Assembly (NCBI GenBank): GCA_016490735.1
Contig: JAEMWC010000037.1
Span: 1,387,001 to 1,451,000, forward strand
Reading direction: 5' to 3'
Source of the DNA: Pachyseris speciosa
Lineage: Eukaryota > Cnidaria > Anthozoa > Scleractinia > Pachyseridae
Length of the DNA stretch: 64,000 nt
The translations under genes and the position numbers were made by a program. The notes beneath the pieces are model-generated. The model had not been told where the DNA came from and made no database searches. It saw only the letters and a list, made by a program, of their open reading frames with translations. The stretch's first letter is position 1; the number at the start of each line of letters is the position of its first letter. This document shows positions 33,901-47,300 of the stretch, in pieces.

Positions 33901-36900
33901 TGCCGCGCAGATTTTAGTTATCAACTATTACAAGACGTTCCGACTTTTTCTGAAATTTACCTCAGAATGATTTGATGTGTTAGGATACCAGGACGGGCCG
34001 TTTTCCAGATATTAGATTAAATTAATTGTAGTAATAATTCTTTTGTAAACGATTTTGTTGTAATCTTCCTCGTACTGATTATTATTTACTTTTTATTTTC
34101 GGTTGCCAAGATTTTGGCAATTCTTGAAACCCAAGGTGTCTGATCCAAGATGGCATCCATTCGAAAATAGACACGTGATTGTCACTGGACGTCTTTACTG
34201 TGACTTTTTTCCATCGAAGTTTCACTTTCATAGTCTAAACATTCTTACATGTACTCCGATCCATCCCCTTCCCCTCCAATAACCCCCTCTTAATCACAGA
34301 AGACTTGAAAAGCTAGGTATGGATTAAAAATGCATTTAAGGTTTTCTGAATGCGAGTACCATAATTTAGGGCGAGAAAAAGCTATGCGGTCCTTATGTGA
34401 GTTGTTACCCTACAAGTTCTTGTTCCAGATAAATGTCAACTATAAGTTGTAGTCTTTCGATGCACACTGATCTCGTTTTGTGAGAATGTGCACACAATTT
34501 TATTGTGATTGTGATAACAGCGATGACGTTGTTGTTGATGTTGATGACGGTCTTGTTGATGTTGTTGATTATGATGATGATGTTGATGAGGATGATGATA
34601 ATATTTATTATTTTCAATGTGTAGAACATGTATATACAAAATAGTTAAACGTTTTCCCGTGTTTCATATCTACAGGTGATGACCTAACGGTGATAAGCAA
34701 TCCAGAGTGTGCTGCGGGTCGATACAGTTTTCTTGATTTCATAGCATCAGCTGTATGTTACAACAATCCATTGAGGACTGGTAGATATGTTGGTATCATG
34801 ACAACCAAACGACAATTTCTTTCCCTGTGTGAAGTGGAAATTTACTCACGAGGTAAATCAGCGCCAGCATCGTAGCGCAACAACGTTTCAGGACCAACGT
34901 TTCCTAGTTTCAAGGAAAATAGCAAGATTTCATTGACCGAAATGCTGGGTGTTTCGCCGTAAAAAGCAACTATAATAGGGCCACGACAAGATTCACTGTT
35001 ATACTTCACGATACCTCCCTGAGTGTTTCTTTATACTGTTCAGCCAAAAACTAAACTGAAAATGTAGTTGTTTCCTAGTATAAAGTCAATCATGGACGAA
35101 ATCTCAGTTTGACTTATCGTTTTGAAGTGTCTTTCCTTCGTTTAACTGTGTTTTAATTGTGTTTCGTTGTATTCGTTGTTCCCAGTCATGTCGTTTCGTC
35201 GCTTCGTTCACTAGCTGCTTCTCTTTGCTTTGTGGACTTCGCTGTAAACTATGAGATAACGATGAAGCCCAGGGCGCCGTGAAAGAAGAGGTCCATTATG
35301 GTAATGACGACTGGAGAATGCGAGCAAACCACTCTGCCTTTCCGCTAGATTTTTCTCAGCCACTTTTATCTTGAAGAAAGTAAATGCGATGATTATACTC
35401 CATCACGCTTGTTGAGTAACGCTGTCACTTTATGTGGCAATAGAGTTAAATTAAAGCAAAGAGAAAGAATAACCCTAAAATGGACTCGTTTTGTTTCGAC
35501 GACATTTCGTCCCAGTGAAAGTTTAAAAAAAGCGTAACTGGAGGATTGTACATTAGATTCTATAGCTTGATTGTATTTTATTTTCTTTCTTTCTTTTTTT
35601 CTTTGTTCATAGAAAACCTTGCATATAAAAAGCCAACGGCTCAGATAAGCACAAGCGTACAAGGTGGTGGTAGCAGTAATGCAGCTGTCGATGGTATTAG
35701 CGACACTATTCTCTTGAGAAGACCACCCTCGTGTGCACATACTGCTGTTGAATTGAAACCTTGGTGGAGAGTCGATCTGGAACGAGTGGAGCCTGTGACT
35801 GAAGTGTACGTTGTCAACAGAGGAGATTGCTGTGGAGATCGTCTGAATTCATTTGAGATCAGAGTTGGTAAGTTTGTATTTATAGAGTGGAATCTATCTA
35901 AGAGAAGTATAGCTATACTTGTTTTAATTCTTAAGCGACTGCTTTAATTTGGGTGTTTATCAAGCTAAAATAAACAGTAACAACGTTAAAAATATGTCTG
36001 GCAATTTCATAGAGCTTCCACCGTCGATTTATAAAAATAATTACACAGACAGCGCCTGGTAGTAGGAGCACTTTGGTGGCTTTAAGAGGTTTTGGAGAAT
36101 CGCCAGAAGTCAAAGATGGTGAACTCTCAAAAAGAAAAGCATAATACTCACTCAGGGTCCCAATGGAAAATATTTTTTGATGTGTTTTTTACCTGCCGAG
36201 TTGCCTCATCGAAAGTATTCCCACCACAACGGAGTTTACATGATGGCTCAGTTTTGTCGATAATTGAGAAGTCTAGAGCAATAATTGTTCGCCTCAACAA
36301 TTACGTTTTGCTTTGCCAAAATTTAGCACATGTACCTGGCACATTCTACCTAGTTTGCATCGTCAGTTTCATTGAATCTAAGAGAGATCCGGGTAGTGTT
36401 TGGCCGGGTTACAAGCAAGAAAGAGGTCTGACAATCAAATCGTCACATGAGCGGAAATGATATTTATTTCCGGGTATCATTGTCATACTGTAATTCCTGT
36501 CATCTGAGCTCGGCGTAGTAAGAAAACGGACGAAAAACATCTAGAAAGTATGGAGATTCAGTCTTTCAAATCCGTTTTCGCTCTTACTCCACTTTATAAA
36601 CTTTACAAACATCTAACACTCTATGGAAAGTTAATTTGTTCCTATCTAAAAAAAGTCGGCATTTGAAAGGTGAGCGATACTGTGAACTGGATTTTCCTTT
36701 CGCTGAAAGTTTTGTCCCAGTGCTCTGAGATCGACACAATTTACATTTGATTATTCTTGCTAGTATCGCCTGCATCATTGTAACACTTGTAAAATAATTT
36801 ATTGGTGATTACAAAGTTAGAGATGCTAGAATATACTTGATATTTTTCTCTGCACCTATTCGAATTTTAGTTAAAATCAATCAAATTCTGCTGGCCCGTT

Positions 36901-39900
36901 GGGTTACAGCTAGAAGCAAAAAAATGACTGGAATTTCGCTCATCATCGTCCTAATCATCATACCTGTTCATGTCCGCTATTATTATTTGTTCCCCATACA
37001 CACGGAGCCTTTCTTCGTCCTATAAGACGCGGTAGTGAGGAGGGTGGCGGCGGGGTGGGGAATCCTTGAACGTGGCCTTTAAGTCATCGTTATCATCAGT
37101 TGGCCTATTTATTGTCATTGTTATTACTATAAATTATCAATGACGTTTGACGGTAACTTTCCCCGTGTTATCGGCATTCACTAAGTTATGGTCCAATGCA
37201 AAAGTTATTTCCAAATGGCATCAAACATCGATTGCCAAAACCATGTTTCTAACTAAATAGTCAACAGGAACTTCAGTATAATTTAATTCTTTCTGCCAAA
37301 CCAACTTCAGATTTATCAGGCCGAGTTTGTTTTCGCATCCGTCAGGCTCATCATCCAGTAATGGAGGCGTGAGCAATCCTAAGTGTGGTGAAGGCTTCAG
37401 TGTTCCTCAAGGACAAGGTGCCGCCTTTTTCTGTCGCCCCAGCTTGTTCGGGCGTTACGTCACGATTAGAAGCACCAGGAGCGGTCTTGTTTATCTCACA
37501 CTCTGCGAAGTTGAAGTGTATTCTGCAAGAAGAGGTAAGAGTGATATGCCCAACAGACTCTATCATCAAAGTTACTAACTAAGGAGACAGTTGTGCAACA
37601 GCGACTCGCACCATAATAAGCGGAGTAATTTCATGAAAAGCATGAGATCCACTCAGTATTTGACATACCCCGGTGGCTAATTGTCATTTCCTTCATCACT
37701 GAATAAGGTAGAAGCGACCCAACAAGACATGTGCGTAAAAAGCATGTATTTGTAGTTTAAAGTACTTAAGAAATGCGTCACTGAAAGTGATTTAAGCTCG
37801 CCACCTTTATCACGGACTCAACAGAAAATATTGCCCTCTATAGGCCAGTGCTTTTCACAACCCAGTCTCGAATTCAAATACTATCATAACACTTTATCTT
37901 GTTGTTAGTATGTCAAATACAGGCACTTGGACTGGCCAGCAACAGTTACGCCTTTCCAGACAGCAGTTTCTCAGCCTCATCATCACGTGGTGGTTCTGAA
38001 GCTTTTAGAGCTCGATTGAATGGGATTGGTTCCTGGTCACCCAGAACTAATAATAATGATGACTACCTACAAATCAACCTACGCCACGAGTTCTTTATCT
38101 GCGCTGTAGCTACTCAAGGAAGCCCATCCGGAGATCACTGGACAAAGACGTACAAGTTGCTTTTATCTCTAAGCGGCACGGATTGGATAACTTACAAAGA
38201 AAACAGTACGGATAAGGTTTGTTTAATTACGAGGTTGATGATGCACTAACAATGCATATCTATCAAATGACGACATTTTAGTTAAGGTTTCAATCTTTAA
38301 AGAGTCTCTCTAGAGTAACGGGTAGTTCTTTTTTTTTTTTTTTTATTTCTCCATGAGATCTGATGAAGTCTGTTTGCTTATTGTGATTAACGTAAAGGCT
38401 AACACATGTGACTTCCTCCAATAATACGGTCATGAAAATAGCAATAGCATGGGTTAAAACATGCAAAATGTCATAGTGCATACAATCTGCATATCAATGC
38501 AAATCTCGTGGGTGTGTGGTTAGGTAGGGTTGAAGGGAGTGAATTGTACAGCAGAGTTGAATTGTTGCTGGAACTAGAGGCCACATGCACATGTGTATCC
38601 ATCCAAAAAACTGGAAGATCAGTACGACATTAATATGGAGCAAGGTCATTTCCCAAGAATATAAAATATGTGGCATTTTCCCCGCCACCGCCACCGCTGT
38701 CAAATCGATCTCCGTGTCGGTAGAGTTCGTGAGCCATAACAGCAAAGGTTAAGCAATTAATGCCATGATTTTGGTTCCGTTATTTTTCAGGTTCGAGAGT
38801 CATGTGATGTTATGTCTTGAAATGTTCGATTCCCTGTAGAATTCTGCCAGGACAGAATCGAAGTTTTTGCTCAACAACAATATCTCGCACTGAAGGGCGA
38901 CGGCAGAGTAATATGCGTAGGGTGCATAGCTTGACTTCTTGCCTTAACGTATTGGTCAGACTGCGTGAATGATATGATTATTCATTGGTAAACGTAAGAG
39001 TATTCGACGGATGGTGTACGGTTCCAGTGAGTTTGCTTAAAATAAAGGCTACTACAAAACCAGAAAAAGCGAGAGAAAAGTTAAGAAGATTTTAGGGAGA
39101 TAAAAATTGAAGCCTTGGACATTAGCAGTGACGGTGGGGATATTTGTATCATAATCAACTAGAGTAAGACACGTGCAACGCATAATGTTGACATTCATTT
39201 TGGTGAAGTTTATAATTTTGTTTTGCAGATCTTTAACGGAAATGACGGGAGAAGTGACATTGTAAAGCACAACCTTGCAAACATTACAAGAGCTAGATTA
39301 ATCCGGTTTCAGCCAGTTACTTTTCATTCCCGAAAGGCTCTTAGAGTAGAAGTATATGGGGTGCTTAAAGCTGCAGGTAAGTCGATTACTCTCGAGCTCT
39401 TCCTCGTCTACTGTATTTTGTTTCTGGTTGTGTTCTTGTTGACTGAACCTTTCCAACATGTGCCTTGTCATTTATGAGCCAGGTAATAAACAGATTTAGC
39501 CAAGCCTAAAAGCGGAGCTCCACGGTTATTATTTTGTTACTAGTATTGAGCAACACCGCATGGCTTTCCTTGCGCCAATATTTTATTTATGTTTAGAGCA
39601 GTACGACAACAATACATTCTTAATTGTCCTCTCCCCATCGAAGCTTTTTAGGGAACAAGAATTGACCACGGTTCATAAACCTCAAAACATTACAAGAAAA
39701 TAATACACGACGCGTGTGTCTGTTCGAAAATAAATTTAGCAATCAAAGAACGATCAAATATTTTCATCCAACATCGCTGGACCAGCATGTTTGACGGTTT
39801 AGCCACCTCTCAATAGTGCATTTAAATGGCTTTCCATGTTTGACCTAGATCAAACATGTTCATGCAACATTTCGCGTTACGAACCAATGTTTGATAGTTT

Positions 39901-41591
39901 AGCCACCCCAAGAACCAAATCGTGCACAAACGGTAAAAAGCAACCAAATGAACCACATATATAACGTCGAAATTTTCAACGATAATACGCAAAATCATTT
40001 ATTGGACTCACTTGGTCCAGTGTTTGGTCAAGCATTGTTATGCATTTAGCCATCAAACGTTATATGTGTGACAAACACAATGTTGGATGAAAATGTTCGA
40101 TCATTTAGCCAGGACTGAACAAACATACTTCGTAGTAAGTTAAAAAATTGCTTAGACATAAGCTTAAATGTCGTAGAAAAGAAAAAAAGGAGAACAATCC
40201 TGATAGTTTGGAGAAGTAATCGCATGGGGCCGAGTAAAATGAAGGATAAACATTATTTGTGTTTTTCAGAAAGCTGCTGAAATGCTCTCGTCGCGCTTAA
40301 CATAAGTGATACTAATCCTTAATTTTACGAGGACTCTTCGCGATTACGTGTTAATAACATAAGGGCAAACGTTTTTGATCTTACAGTTCTTAACACTGTA
40401 GAAACACAGACGTCGAAAAATATGTACAGTCGGCCAAGCGGAGGAAAAACACTCGTTTGTTTGCTAGCAAAACAACATACAAACAATTCGACTAGCTACT
40501 TCTTTGCTCTTCCTTTTCATCACTTCAAAATTCACCTTCCGGGGAATCTGTAAACTAGTTCTTGATTTTTATGCTTTTACGCGACTTTTAAAGGCAATCC
40601 TCGAAAAGGATGAAGTTGTTTTGCTCAAAATGAAGAAACCAACTGAATGTAAAATATTAGCGGCAGAAAGCGCGCAAGAAATAAAGCCTCGTTTTGGTTA
40701 AGTTAACCTGGTTTGAGCGAGCAATCTAATAAAAACCAGTACCTGGTCAGCGGTCAACTTCAAAAAATAGCTGACCTCGATGAGCTCTAAACTTGAGCCC
40801 GCGATATGATTACGTGATACTGGTCAGCGGAAACCTTGTTTTGAGAGCTGTCAATTGGCCATGACACGGATGTCCTATATCAAAGATGTACGCTGCAAAC
40901 TAGCTGATCAGCTGGAGTATGGCCACCATGTTGGATTATTATTATTAAGATATTATTAATTATTGGGCAACTTCGTCGTCGTCGTGCGGTCGCGCCCACG
41001 AGCAATACCGCTAGCCATTTTTACCACGAGAAAAGCAGTTCACGGGTTTCTATAAGTATGGTGCTCCGCTATAAAAGGAAGAATGGTAAGAGCAGAGAAA
41101 TTCTAGAGTGATAAATATTGGTGCCTTTGCATTTTGCTGGACGTTACTGACAATGGCGCTTTTAATAACAAGTTTTGATTTTAGGAAATTTGATGTAAGA
41201 GCCGAGGTGAAGAGTGTTTTTAGTCATGACGCAACACTGCTGTAAACGTACCTTAAAATTTAACCCAACGCCTCGCTTTCTCTTTTAGCACCAAGCCAAT
41301 CTCCTGCCAGCTTTAGCGTGACAGCTCTGACTTCCACGAGTGTACGTACATCCTGGCAGCTGCCCCCAGCAGACTCCTTGCACGGAGTAATCTTAGGATT
41401 TAAACTACTTTACAGAATAACGAACTCTTCAGACCCGCTCACCTTTGTAACCATTGCGAGTAATTCAACTCTCGCGAGAGATGTTACTGGCCTGGGTAAA
41501 TGCACAGAATACGAGTTTCAAGTGTTGGCATTCTCATCGGTGGGCAATGGACCACTAAGCCCTGTGAGAGTTGTGAGGACAAATGAAGACG
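30851..41591 (+). CDS. F5/8C - FTP lectin - FTP lectin - F5/8C - FN3 surface protein (3' end not found)
   Basis: Spliced model: 30851-30920, 32303-32616, 32887-33034, 33598-33834, 34676-34852, 35613-35867, 37346-37534, 37909-38216, 39229-39376, 41289-41591. All junctions are GT-AG with matching phase. Order: signal peptide, discoidin domain, two fucolectin/tachylectin-4/pentraxin-1 (FTP) domains, second discoidin domain, FN3. Each domain starts and ends in phase 1. F5/8C domains bind phospholipid or glycans and FTP domains are F-type lectins that often bind fucose; a secreted or cell-surface recognition or adhesion role is inferred. The last exon ends in phase 1 at a good donor, so more exons should follow, but none intact was found in the window. 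It may be another FN3 receptor, or a gene that lost its 3' part. Confidence 0.85.
31680..31770. repeat. Small tandem repeat in lectin intron 1
   Basis: Two copies of TGAGATGGGGCTTCTACCGC plus TAA lie about 27 bp apart. The rest of this 1.4-kb intron shows nothing recognisable. Confidence 0.7.
32303..33034 (+). CDS. Lectin gene exons 2-3: first F5/8C (discoidin) domain
   Basis: Exon 2 (32303-32616) encodes CIDLDLGMQSGSISDDSITA, NHPAGSSWCAS, NPYLQIDLQTLHIICAVSTQ and WVETYTLQISTDGTTWTDYK. Exon 3 (32887-33034) adds TFTGNDDRSTVKTN, LLRFVGQSMHSRFCMRAEVF and G. The C...LG...G.I start, LQIDL, ...TQG...WV..Y.L and final RAEVFG are the F5/8C pattern. Split in phase 0 and flanked by phase 1. Confidence 0.9.
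33598..34852 (+). CDS. Lectin gene exons 4-5: first FTP (F-type lectin) domain
   Basis: Exon 4 (33598-33834) encodes ENLALNKPTAQSANYNITGV, NAVDGNRGSCTLTN and WWRVDLGSHHVPVYEVLIIN R. Exon 5 (34676-34852) encodes DDLTVISNPECAAGRYSFLD, GRYVGIMTT and LSLCEVEIYSRG. NLALNKP, AVDGN, WWRVDLG and LCEVE(I/V)Y are FTP hallmarks. Cys spacing is as expected, with an exon-5 Cys pair (PEC, VCY). The intron after exon 4 holds a GTTGAT-rich simple repeat near 34500-34600. Confidence 0.9.
35613..37534 (+). CDS. Lectin gene exons 6-7: second FTP domain
   Basis: Exon 6 (35613-35867) encodes ENLAYKKPTAQISTSVQGGG, AAVDGISDTI, WWRVDLERVEPVTEVYVVNR and FEIRV. Exon 7 starts at 37346, not at the earlier AG at 37310, because only this choice is in phase. 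It encodes SSSSNGGVSNPKCGEGFSVP, GRYVTIRSTRS and LCEVEVYSARRG. FTP family residues are kept in both halves. Confidence 0.88.
37909..39376 (+). CDS. Lectin gene exons 8-9: second F5/8C domain
   Basis: Exon 8 (37909-38216) encodes CQIQALGLASNSYAFPDSSF, RLNGIGSWSP, YLQINLRHEFFICAVATQGS and WTKTYKLLLSLSGTDWITYK. Exon 9 (39229-39376) encodes IFNGNDGRSDIVKHNLANIT, ARLIRFQPVTFHSRKALRVE and VYG. Same phase-0 split as the first F5/8C, so the two were probably duplicated as a two-exon unit. Confidence 0.9.
39735..40110. mobile_element. MITE with GATCAAATATTTTCATCCAACA ends
   Basis: GAACGATCAAATATTTTCAT at the left is inverted as ATGAAAATGTTCGATCATT at the right, each followed inward by CCAACA / TGTTGG. 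TTTAGCCA motifs recur inside. Non-coding, in the intron before the FN3 exon. Confidence 0.7.
41289..41591 (+). CDS. Lectin gene exon 10: FN3 domain
   Basis: A 303-nt phase 1-1 exon encoding APSQSPASFSVTALTSTSVR, TSWQLPPADSLHGVILGFKL and GLGKCTEYEFQVLAFSSVGN, ending TNEDG at GTAAGA. A complete FN3 with the NED(G) exon end that is also seen in the RPTP FN3 exons. Confidence 0.9.
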
Positions 41592-41942
41592 GTAAGACAT
41601 AAGATCAGCCAAATAGATTAGTGATTATAGACTGCCTTCCTTGGACGTTTTTGTAAATACCGAGGTGTCACCTAATAGTAGGCCATACATTAGTACCGGC
41701 CTATCCTGAATTAGGTAAAAATGAAAACACGCGCTGACTAGAAATAGATTGGCTATTGTTTCTTCGGTCTTGCACCAGTATTATTTGTTTGAGTTTATAA
41801 GTTTGGCATAGCATCTTCGGCTTCATAAACACTACAACACCATCTTACATTACACTGCACTACCTCACTTACATTTACTTACTTGCATTATTATGCTATA
41901 TATTACACTGCATTAAAGTACAAAGAACATTATTAAAAACTG

Positions 41943-41975
<33 letters not shown>

Positions 41976-43100
41976 GCTTAGCCGGACACATGCTCTCAGC
42001 TCATATATACCTGCACTACCTTATATGGTCAATGAACGCTTCAGCAAACAGAGAAAGCTCAATAAAATTTTCCCTCGAAACGGCAGCCGTAAATCGTCTC
42101 GTAGCGGAATTAACGAGTAGAAATTTCGAAACTGGAACCGAAATACAAATGGAATTCAACTTTTCATTGCTGAGTGTTTTAGAACGACAAGAAACAGTTT
42201 TGGATCGTGTTAAAAATTTTCTTGCAGCGCTAAGAAAATTTCCGGGCTGTTGATATGATGTTTAGCTAATAGGAAAACGCACTCTTATTTACGGACATAC
42301 CGAAAGAGTTTTTGAACTTAAATAAAAGAAATTGAAAATATATACTCAACAACAAGTGTCACGGGCTCACGGTCCAGTTTATTCAAAACAAACTGAACAA
42401 ACAAGAACTTGATATAAGATTTGCAGCAATAATCCACTAAGCTTATTGAAAATCTCTCCAGCGATCAGTGACACTTTTCAAAAAATTAACACACATTAAA
42501 AATATTCTGACCTGCACTCGCTGCAATGTATCAATCACCAGCTTCAAACTTTCCGCTGAGAAGAATCGCCGTTCTTGTTGTTTTTGTTATTCTGCTCGGC
42601 CGCGGTTTCAGTTTTTGTTCCACGCATCGAGATAAATTTCTTTAAGCTATTTCTTGAAGCATAACCTGGACATTTGTCTTGCTTATTCCTCATATATCTT
42701 GTTTCCGACCAGATCAGGTGAGACAATGTTCTAGTCCATCAAAATAAATTGAAATTGTGTCTTCATTTTGATGAAATTCGCCCACGGTGCTGTGGTTTTG
42801 ATGTATTACAAATTCGCTTTCTTCGGCTCGTACATCTACGTGAAAACCGTTGAGCATTTTTACCAAACTACTGACCATTTACAACCATTCAGAGCAAATA
42901 AACTCTGCAGTTTTTCCAAAGAGGACCCTAAACTGAAGCTTCAACGTTGTCATGTCTCGGACAGTTTCATTGAATTCGTTCAACTTTGCTCGGAAACGTT
43001 GCAACACACCGAAAGGTTTTCGCGCCCTTTTTGTTTTTGTTTTCTCTTTCTCCGAGTTCCTTTCTTCCACTTTTTCTGTTCAGATTCTCAATTATGCGTC
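41592..43100. other. Downstream of the last lectin-gene exon: nothing recognised
   Basis: Non-coding, A+T-rich. An 87-codon open frame at 41990-42253 has no domain or splice support. No transmembrane or terminal exon for the lectin gene could be identified. Confidence 0.5.
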
Positions 43101-43104
43101 GAGG

Positions 43105-43222
43105 AGTTTTTAATAAAACAATTATTCTATTCAGGCTTGCTGGATATGAAATGATTAATTTATAACCAACTCGGCGCGTTATGCACTTCATATCCAGCGC
43201 GCCCTCGTAGAATAATTGTTAA
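43105..43222. repeat. Fold-back element
   Basis: AACAATTATTCTATTCAGGC..GCTGGATATGAA and TTCATATCCAGC..GTAGAATAATTGTT are inverted around TAACCAACTCGGCGCG. Non-coding. Confidence 0.65.
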
Positions 43223-43365
43223 ATATACTGAAGTTAATTACTTAATTACATAGCTTACAACAATACATTACAACCTTGTACAACTTTGTGTAAAAACTTG
43301 AAAAAAAAACAACAAAAAAAAACAAAAAAAAAACCCAAAACCTTCGCTTTATTGTATTATGTTGT

Positions 43366-44310
43366 TCAATGGCTTCCACTTTTCATTGATGCTTCGTCTG
43401 TTGTTGTTTAAGGCAACTGAGCGTTTAATGAATTCCGAGTATTTTAGTTTGATAATAACTTGGCTTAAAGAAGGTAAAGAATTGTAAGCCGATTATGATA
43501 TATTATCTGTTTTCCAGCAATAATTACATGGTTTAAAAAAGTCCAATTAGTACGCCCATACGTAAGGCCAAGAATGATATCGCAGCCGTTTAAAGAGTCG
43601 ATACAAATGGGTAACCATTGAAAACTACAGACTTCCAGAAATAAATCTTCACTAAACTTCCGTTGAGAAAAGAAGTGCTCGAGAGATTCCTCTGACGTAT
43701 GGCAAAACGTGCATAGAGGAGAGTCAGCTATTTTCATTTTTTGTAAAGAATTTTAAGGAAATTCACCATACATGGAAAGTTAGAAACATATTAGCATTGT
43801 TAAACAAAAAAGCCAAGGTTTCAGTTAAATGACGACAACTCTGAGCATGAAGAACCAAGCAAAAAAAAAAAGAAAGAAAGAAAAAAAAAACACACACACA
43901 CACACACACAAGCGAACAAAGACGAGAAACCGAAGCAAACGAGAGTATTTCAACGAAATTCCATAATGGCGCGGGCTGTCACTCAAATGGCGCACTGTTT
44001 TTTCTTTCCCAAGATGCAAAATTCTGGTGAGAACACTGAAGACCGGGCTTATGTTGAACTTAAGTACACTTAATAATGACATCAATTGTACGAATAGAAT
44101 CAAACATTGCTCTTCCTTTTACGTACGCGTATTGGTCAAAGTGAATTATTTCTGGAAGGATTTTTTCCAGGCGTAGGGCGAGAGCTTTTAAGCCGATTTT
44201 CCCTACAATTTTTAATATAGTCCCAATAAGCTCTAGAAACCCTTGTGAAATTCAGCTGTAAGTCCATCATTACCAGGAGCTTTGCCATTAATTTTTTCAG
44301 GGTTCGAAAC
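43366..44310 (-). pseudogene. L1-like LINE reverse transcriptase fragments
   Basis: Minus-strand frames read PEKINGKAPGNDGLTAEFHK (RT fingers), then stops, then ALALRLEKILPEIIHFDQYA and YVKGRAMFDSIRTID (RT block 3). Further down, PLCTFCHTSEESLEHFF is the Cys-rich C-terminal zinc-binding motif of L1-type elements. The catalytic palm in between is deleted. A purine tract with (CA)n lies at 43860-43912. Dead copy. Confidence 0.7.
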
Positions 44311-44337
44311 ATTCTACGCAGGGAAAGCATCTTCTAT

Positions 44338-47300
44338 GGCGTTCCATCCCCGCCAAAATTCAACTTTGCATTTTTCATTGTACTTTCTTCGTTTTATCCT
44401 ACATAGAACATTTCAACTTCCATTCTCAACATTCAACATTGTAGTTGTTAGCTTCGACATCCAACATTAGCTTTTGGACATGCAACTTACGCGAAGAAGA
44501 CGTAGTGAAAGCTTTCAACATCCAAGTTCTCGTGTTCGACATTCAACTTTTCGTATTCGACATCCTAGTTTTTAAATTTAACTTTCGTCCGCTGGTTAGC
44601 GGTCGGTCAAAACTGTGGGCTCATCGACCCGACTCACTACCCCTAGAGTCAACCGCTCACTGACTTTCCGCTGGAGTAGCCCCAGGAGGCACTCTCCACT
44701 CCTAGACAGTGTTGTTTCAAGACGGTTTCTTGGAAAAACCAGAAATTAATGAATCACAGGATCAAGGATCACTGGATCAAGGATGAAGGATCAGAGCTAG
44801 AAAATTTGGAATTTCAGAAAATTCTGGCCTAGAAAATTGGATTACACCGTACAGGCGAACAAATTACGTCATAGATTTTAACTCAGACATTCTTGGGCCG
44901 TAGCCATACGAAAATTGTCACCGAGGCATAGTATACCGAACAAACACCTCTTTAATATTAATTTAACATTACTTTTAATATTATATCCTGTTACAGGAAC
45001 ATCAAAAAAGCTTACGACTCTGCGAAACTACTGACACAGCCTGCTTAGATTGTTCTTCATAAGACACACACAAAGAAGGAAAATGTAATGTAAAATAAAA
45101 ATGTTTATTGAGGCAAGTGCCTCGGCTCGCCTCATACTAGCTTAACAGCTCAGTATACAAACGTTACGACTCGCGTCGTTGTCTGTTTGAGTTTTGTATG
45201 GCAGAGTTGAGTCGGTAACTTGTAAAGGAGATTTTTTAAAAACTACTTTATTGCGAACAGATGGAATATCAAGTCAGCTCGACGCCTCAGATTTTACCGG
45301 AATTGTTGCGGCTTCCAGAAAAAAGTGATTTACAAGTTTACTTTAAGGTGAATGCGGTCAGCGAAATCATCGCAACTAATTTAGCGAATCATGCTTAACC
45401 TCTGGTGCGGTTCCGATGTGGAAGCTGTCGAGAAACAGAATTCAGTGAAAAAAGTGGGTCAAACGTCAGAATCATTTATTTTATTGGAAGTGATCTAAAG
45501 TGTGGGAATAAACTTTCTGCCTGCTGTTCTTATCGGTGGCCAAAAAAAAAAAATAACAGCTCTTCCTCGCAAGTTCTCAGGTATTTTCTTAAAAACATCT
45601 CGTGAGAGTAAGAACTGCTTCTACAATATGTCTTCTTTAGATTTTCGACTTGTTGCTTCCGTGTATACTCCATGGTACTGACCACAACAACTCAGTTGGG
45701 CGATGCAATTTTATCACTTTCGGTATCAATTGGAAATGAAATCATTTGGTAAATGCCTCTCTTGTGAAATCCCGTCGGAAGTACCGAAGCTCTTCCTTCA
45801 AGGATTAGAGTTTACAAATTTGAAGGACCCCTTGAAGAGATGAAGTTAAAAAATTTGATGTTCACATCGGCAGCCGCCAAAATGGCTTCGCGTTTTTATG
45901 GCACCGGAAGTCAGATATGCAATCACATACCGGCATGTTATACAAATATAAATAAAGAGTCAAGCATTCAGGATAATTTAGAAATTCCACGTGGATCTAA
46001 CCCCTTGTTACATCTTCGCCAATACAGAGAGCAGCACATCTTAGTCACATAAGATGCATTAAATTTCTTTTCCCTCTAATTTCGAAGCATATGCATAAGT
46101 GAATTACCGATAGGGAAGTCGCTTTGTAGCTGTATGTCTCGCAGTCGTAGCTGTCCAAGTAGTTCGGAGCTAATGTAGTCCACTATTTTGAATTCACTCC
46201 GAGTTTCGGTATGCGAAAATTTCACTCCACAAAGTGTTACGGCTTTTTATTCATTATATTTATAATATCTATATTTATAATATTTATTCACATTTGAAGC
46301 CGGAAACGCTTTTATGCCAAATTTTCTCTTCCTAAACACTACGCACTTGAGCATAGTGAGACCTTGGTTGAGTCACGCAGGGGTACAATCAATCATATGC
46401 ATTGATCCGGTGATTCATTAATCCGTTGATCCTATTTTTCCAAGGAGCCGTCTTGAAACCACTGTCTAGGGGTGGAGAGTGTTTCCTGGGAGTTTGCCTT
46501 TTGGTCGAGGGTTGAGGGTAACTAGTCGAGGGTCGAGGGTAAATGGTCGAGGATCGAGGGTAACTAGTCGAGGGTCGAAAAATTCTTCAAAATTATTGGA
46601 AAATTATTTCTGAACGTCGTCAAATCAAAATTTCATATGGGCTTGTGTTTACACGAGTTTTCGGTGCCTGTTTTCGCCACGTACTTGTCATATTTGTGTT
46701 CGTGATCGAGTCCTGTGTTGTCAGTAACGTTTACATATTTCCCACGGGCTGTAAAACAATACGAAAAAAAAATACAAGTTAAATAGCGGTCAAAGCGGAA
46801 AAACCAACAACAAATTATGAGAGATACCCCTTAAACAACAAACAAAAGGCATTTGTGATTTAAAAGATATTATTTGCCGTCTTCATGTCTCGGGGCTTTT
46901 GGTTGATCTAAGACCTGAACACAGCGCGGGAAAACGGCTAAGATCTTTAAAAAGAGATTTAGAGCCATCACCCCCAAATGAATTGAAGCAACTTTTTATG
47001 ATTCTGCGTAATGCTTGTGCATTTAACCATAGGGAACAATTACTTGTTGTTTTAATTATGTGAAATGTTGTAATCACCGTCGCTTCGTCGGCACTTGCAC
47101 AACAAACTGTCAAAACCAGATTGATTTATGACGTGCAGATAATTGTAAAGATAACATAATTTACTGGGTTCTTTTCCCGTAGCAAGCGCTGTAAATTATT
47201 GATTTTTTTTTTGCATCATTTTAGGGCAGGATACAAATTTTTTAGAACTTCCCCGTTCACATTTCAATTACGAGAGTAAAGTCGGTCATTCGATAAAGAC

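Noticed and set aside
37311..37345. Use of the AG at 37310 as acceptor for the second FTP half
   Set aside because: It would put the exon out of phase with exon 35613-35867; the AG at 37345 with a pyrimidine tract restores phase.
41990..42253. 87-codon frame as a next exon of the lectin gene
   Set aside because: No phase-1 acceptor with matching frame and no domain; composition gives no support.
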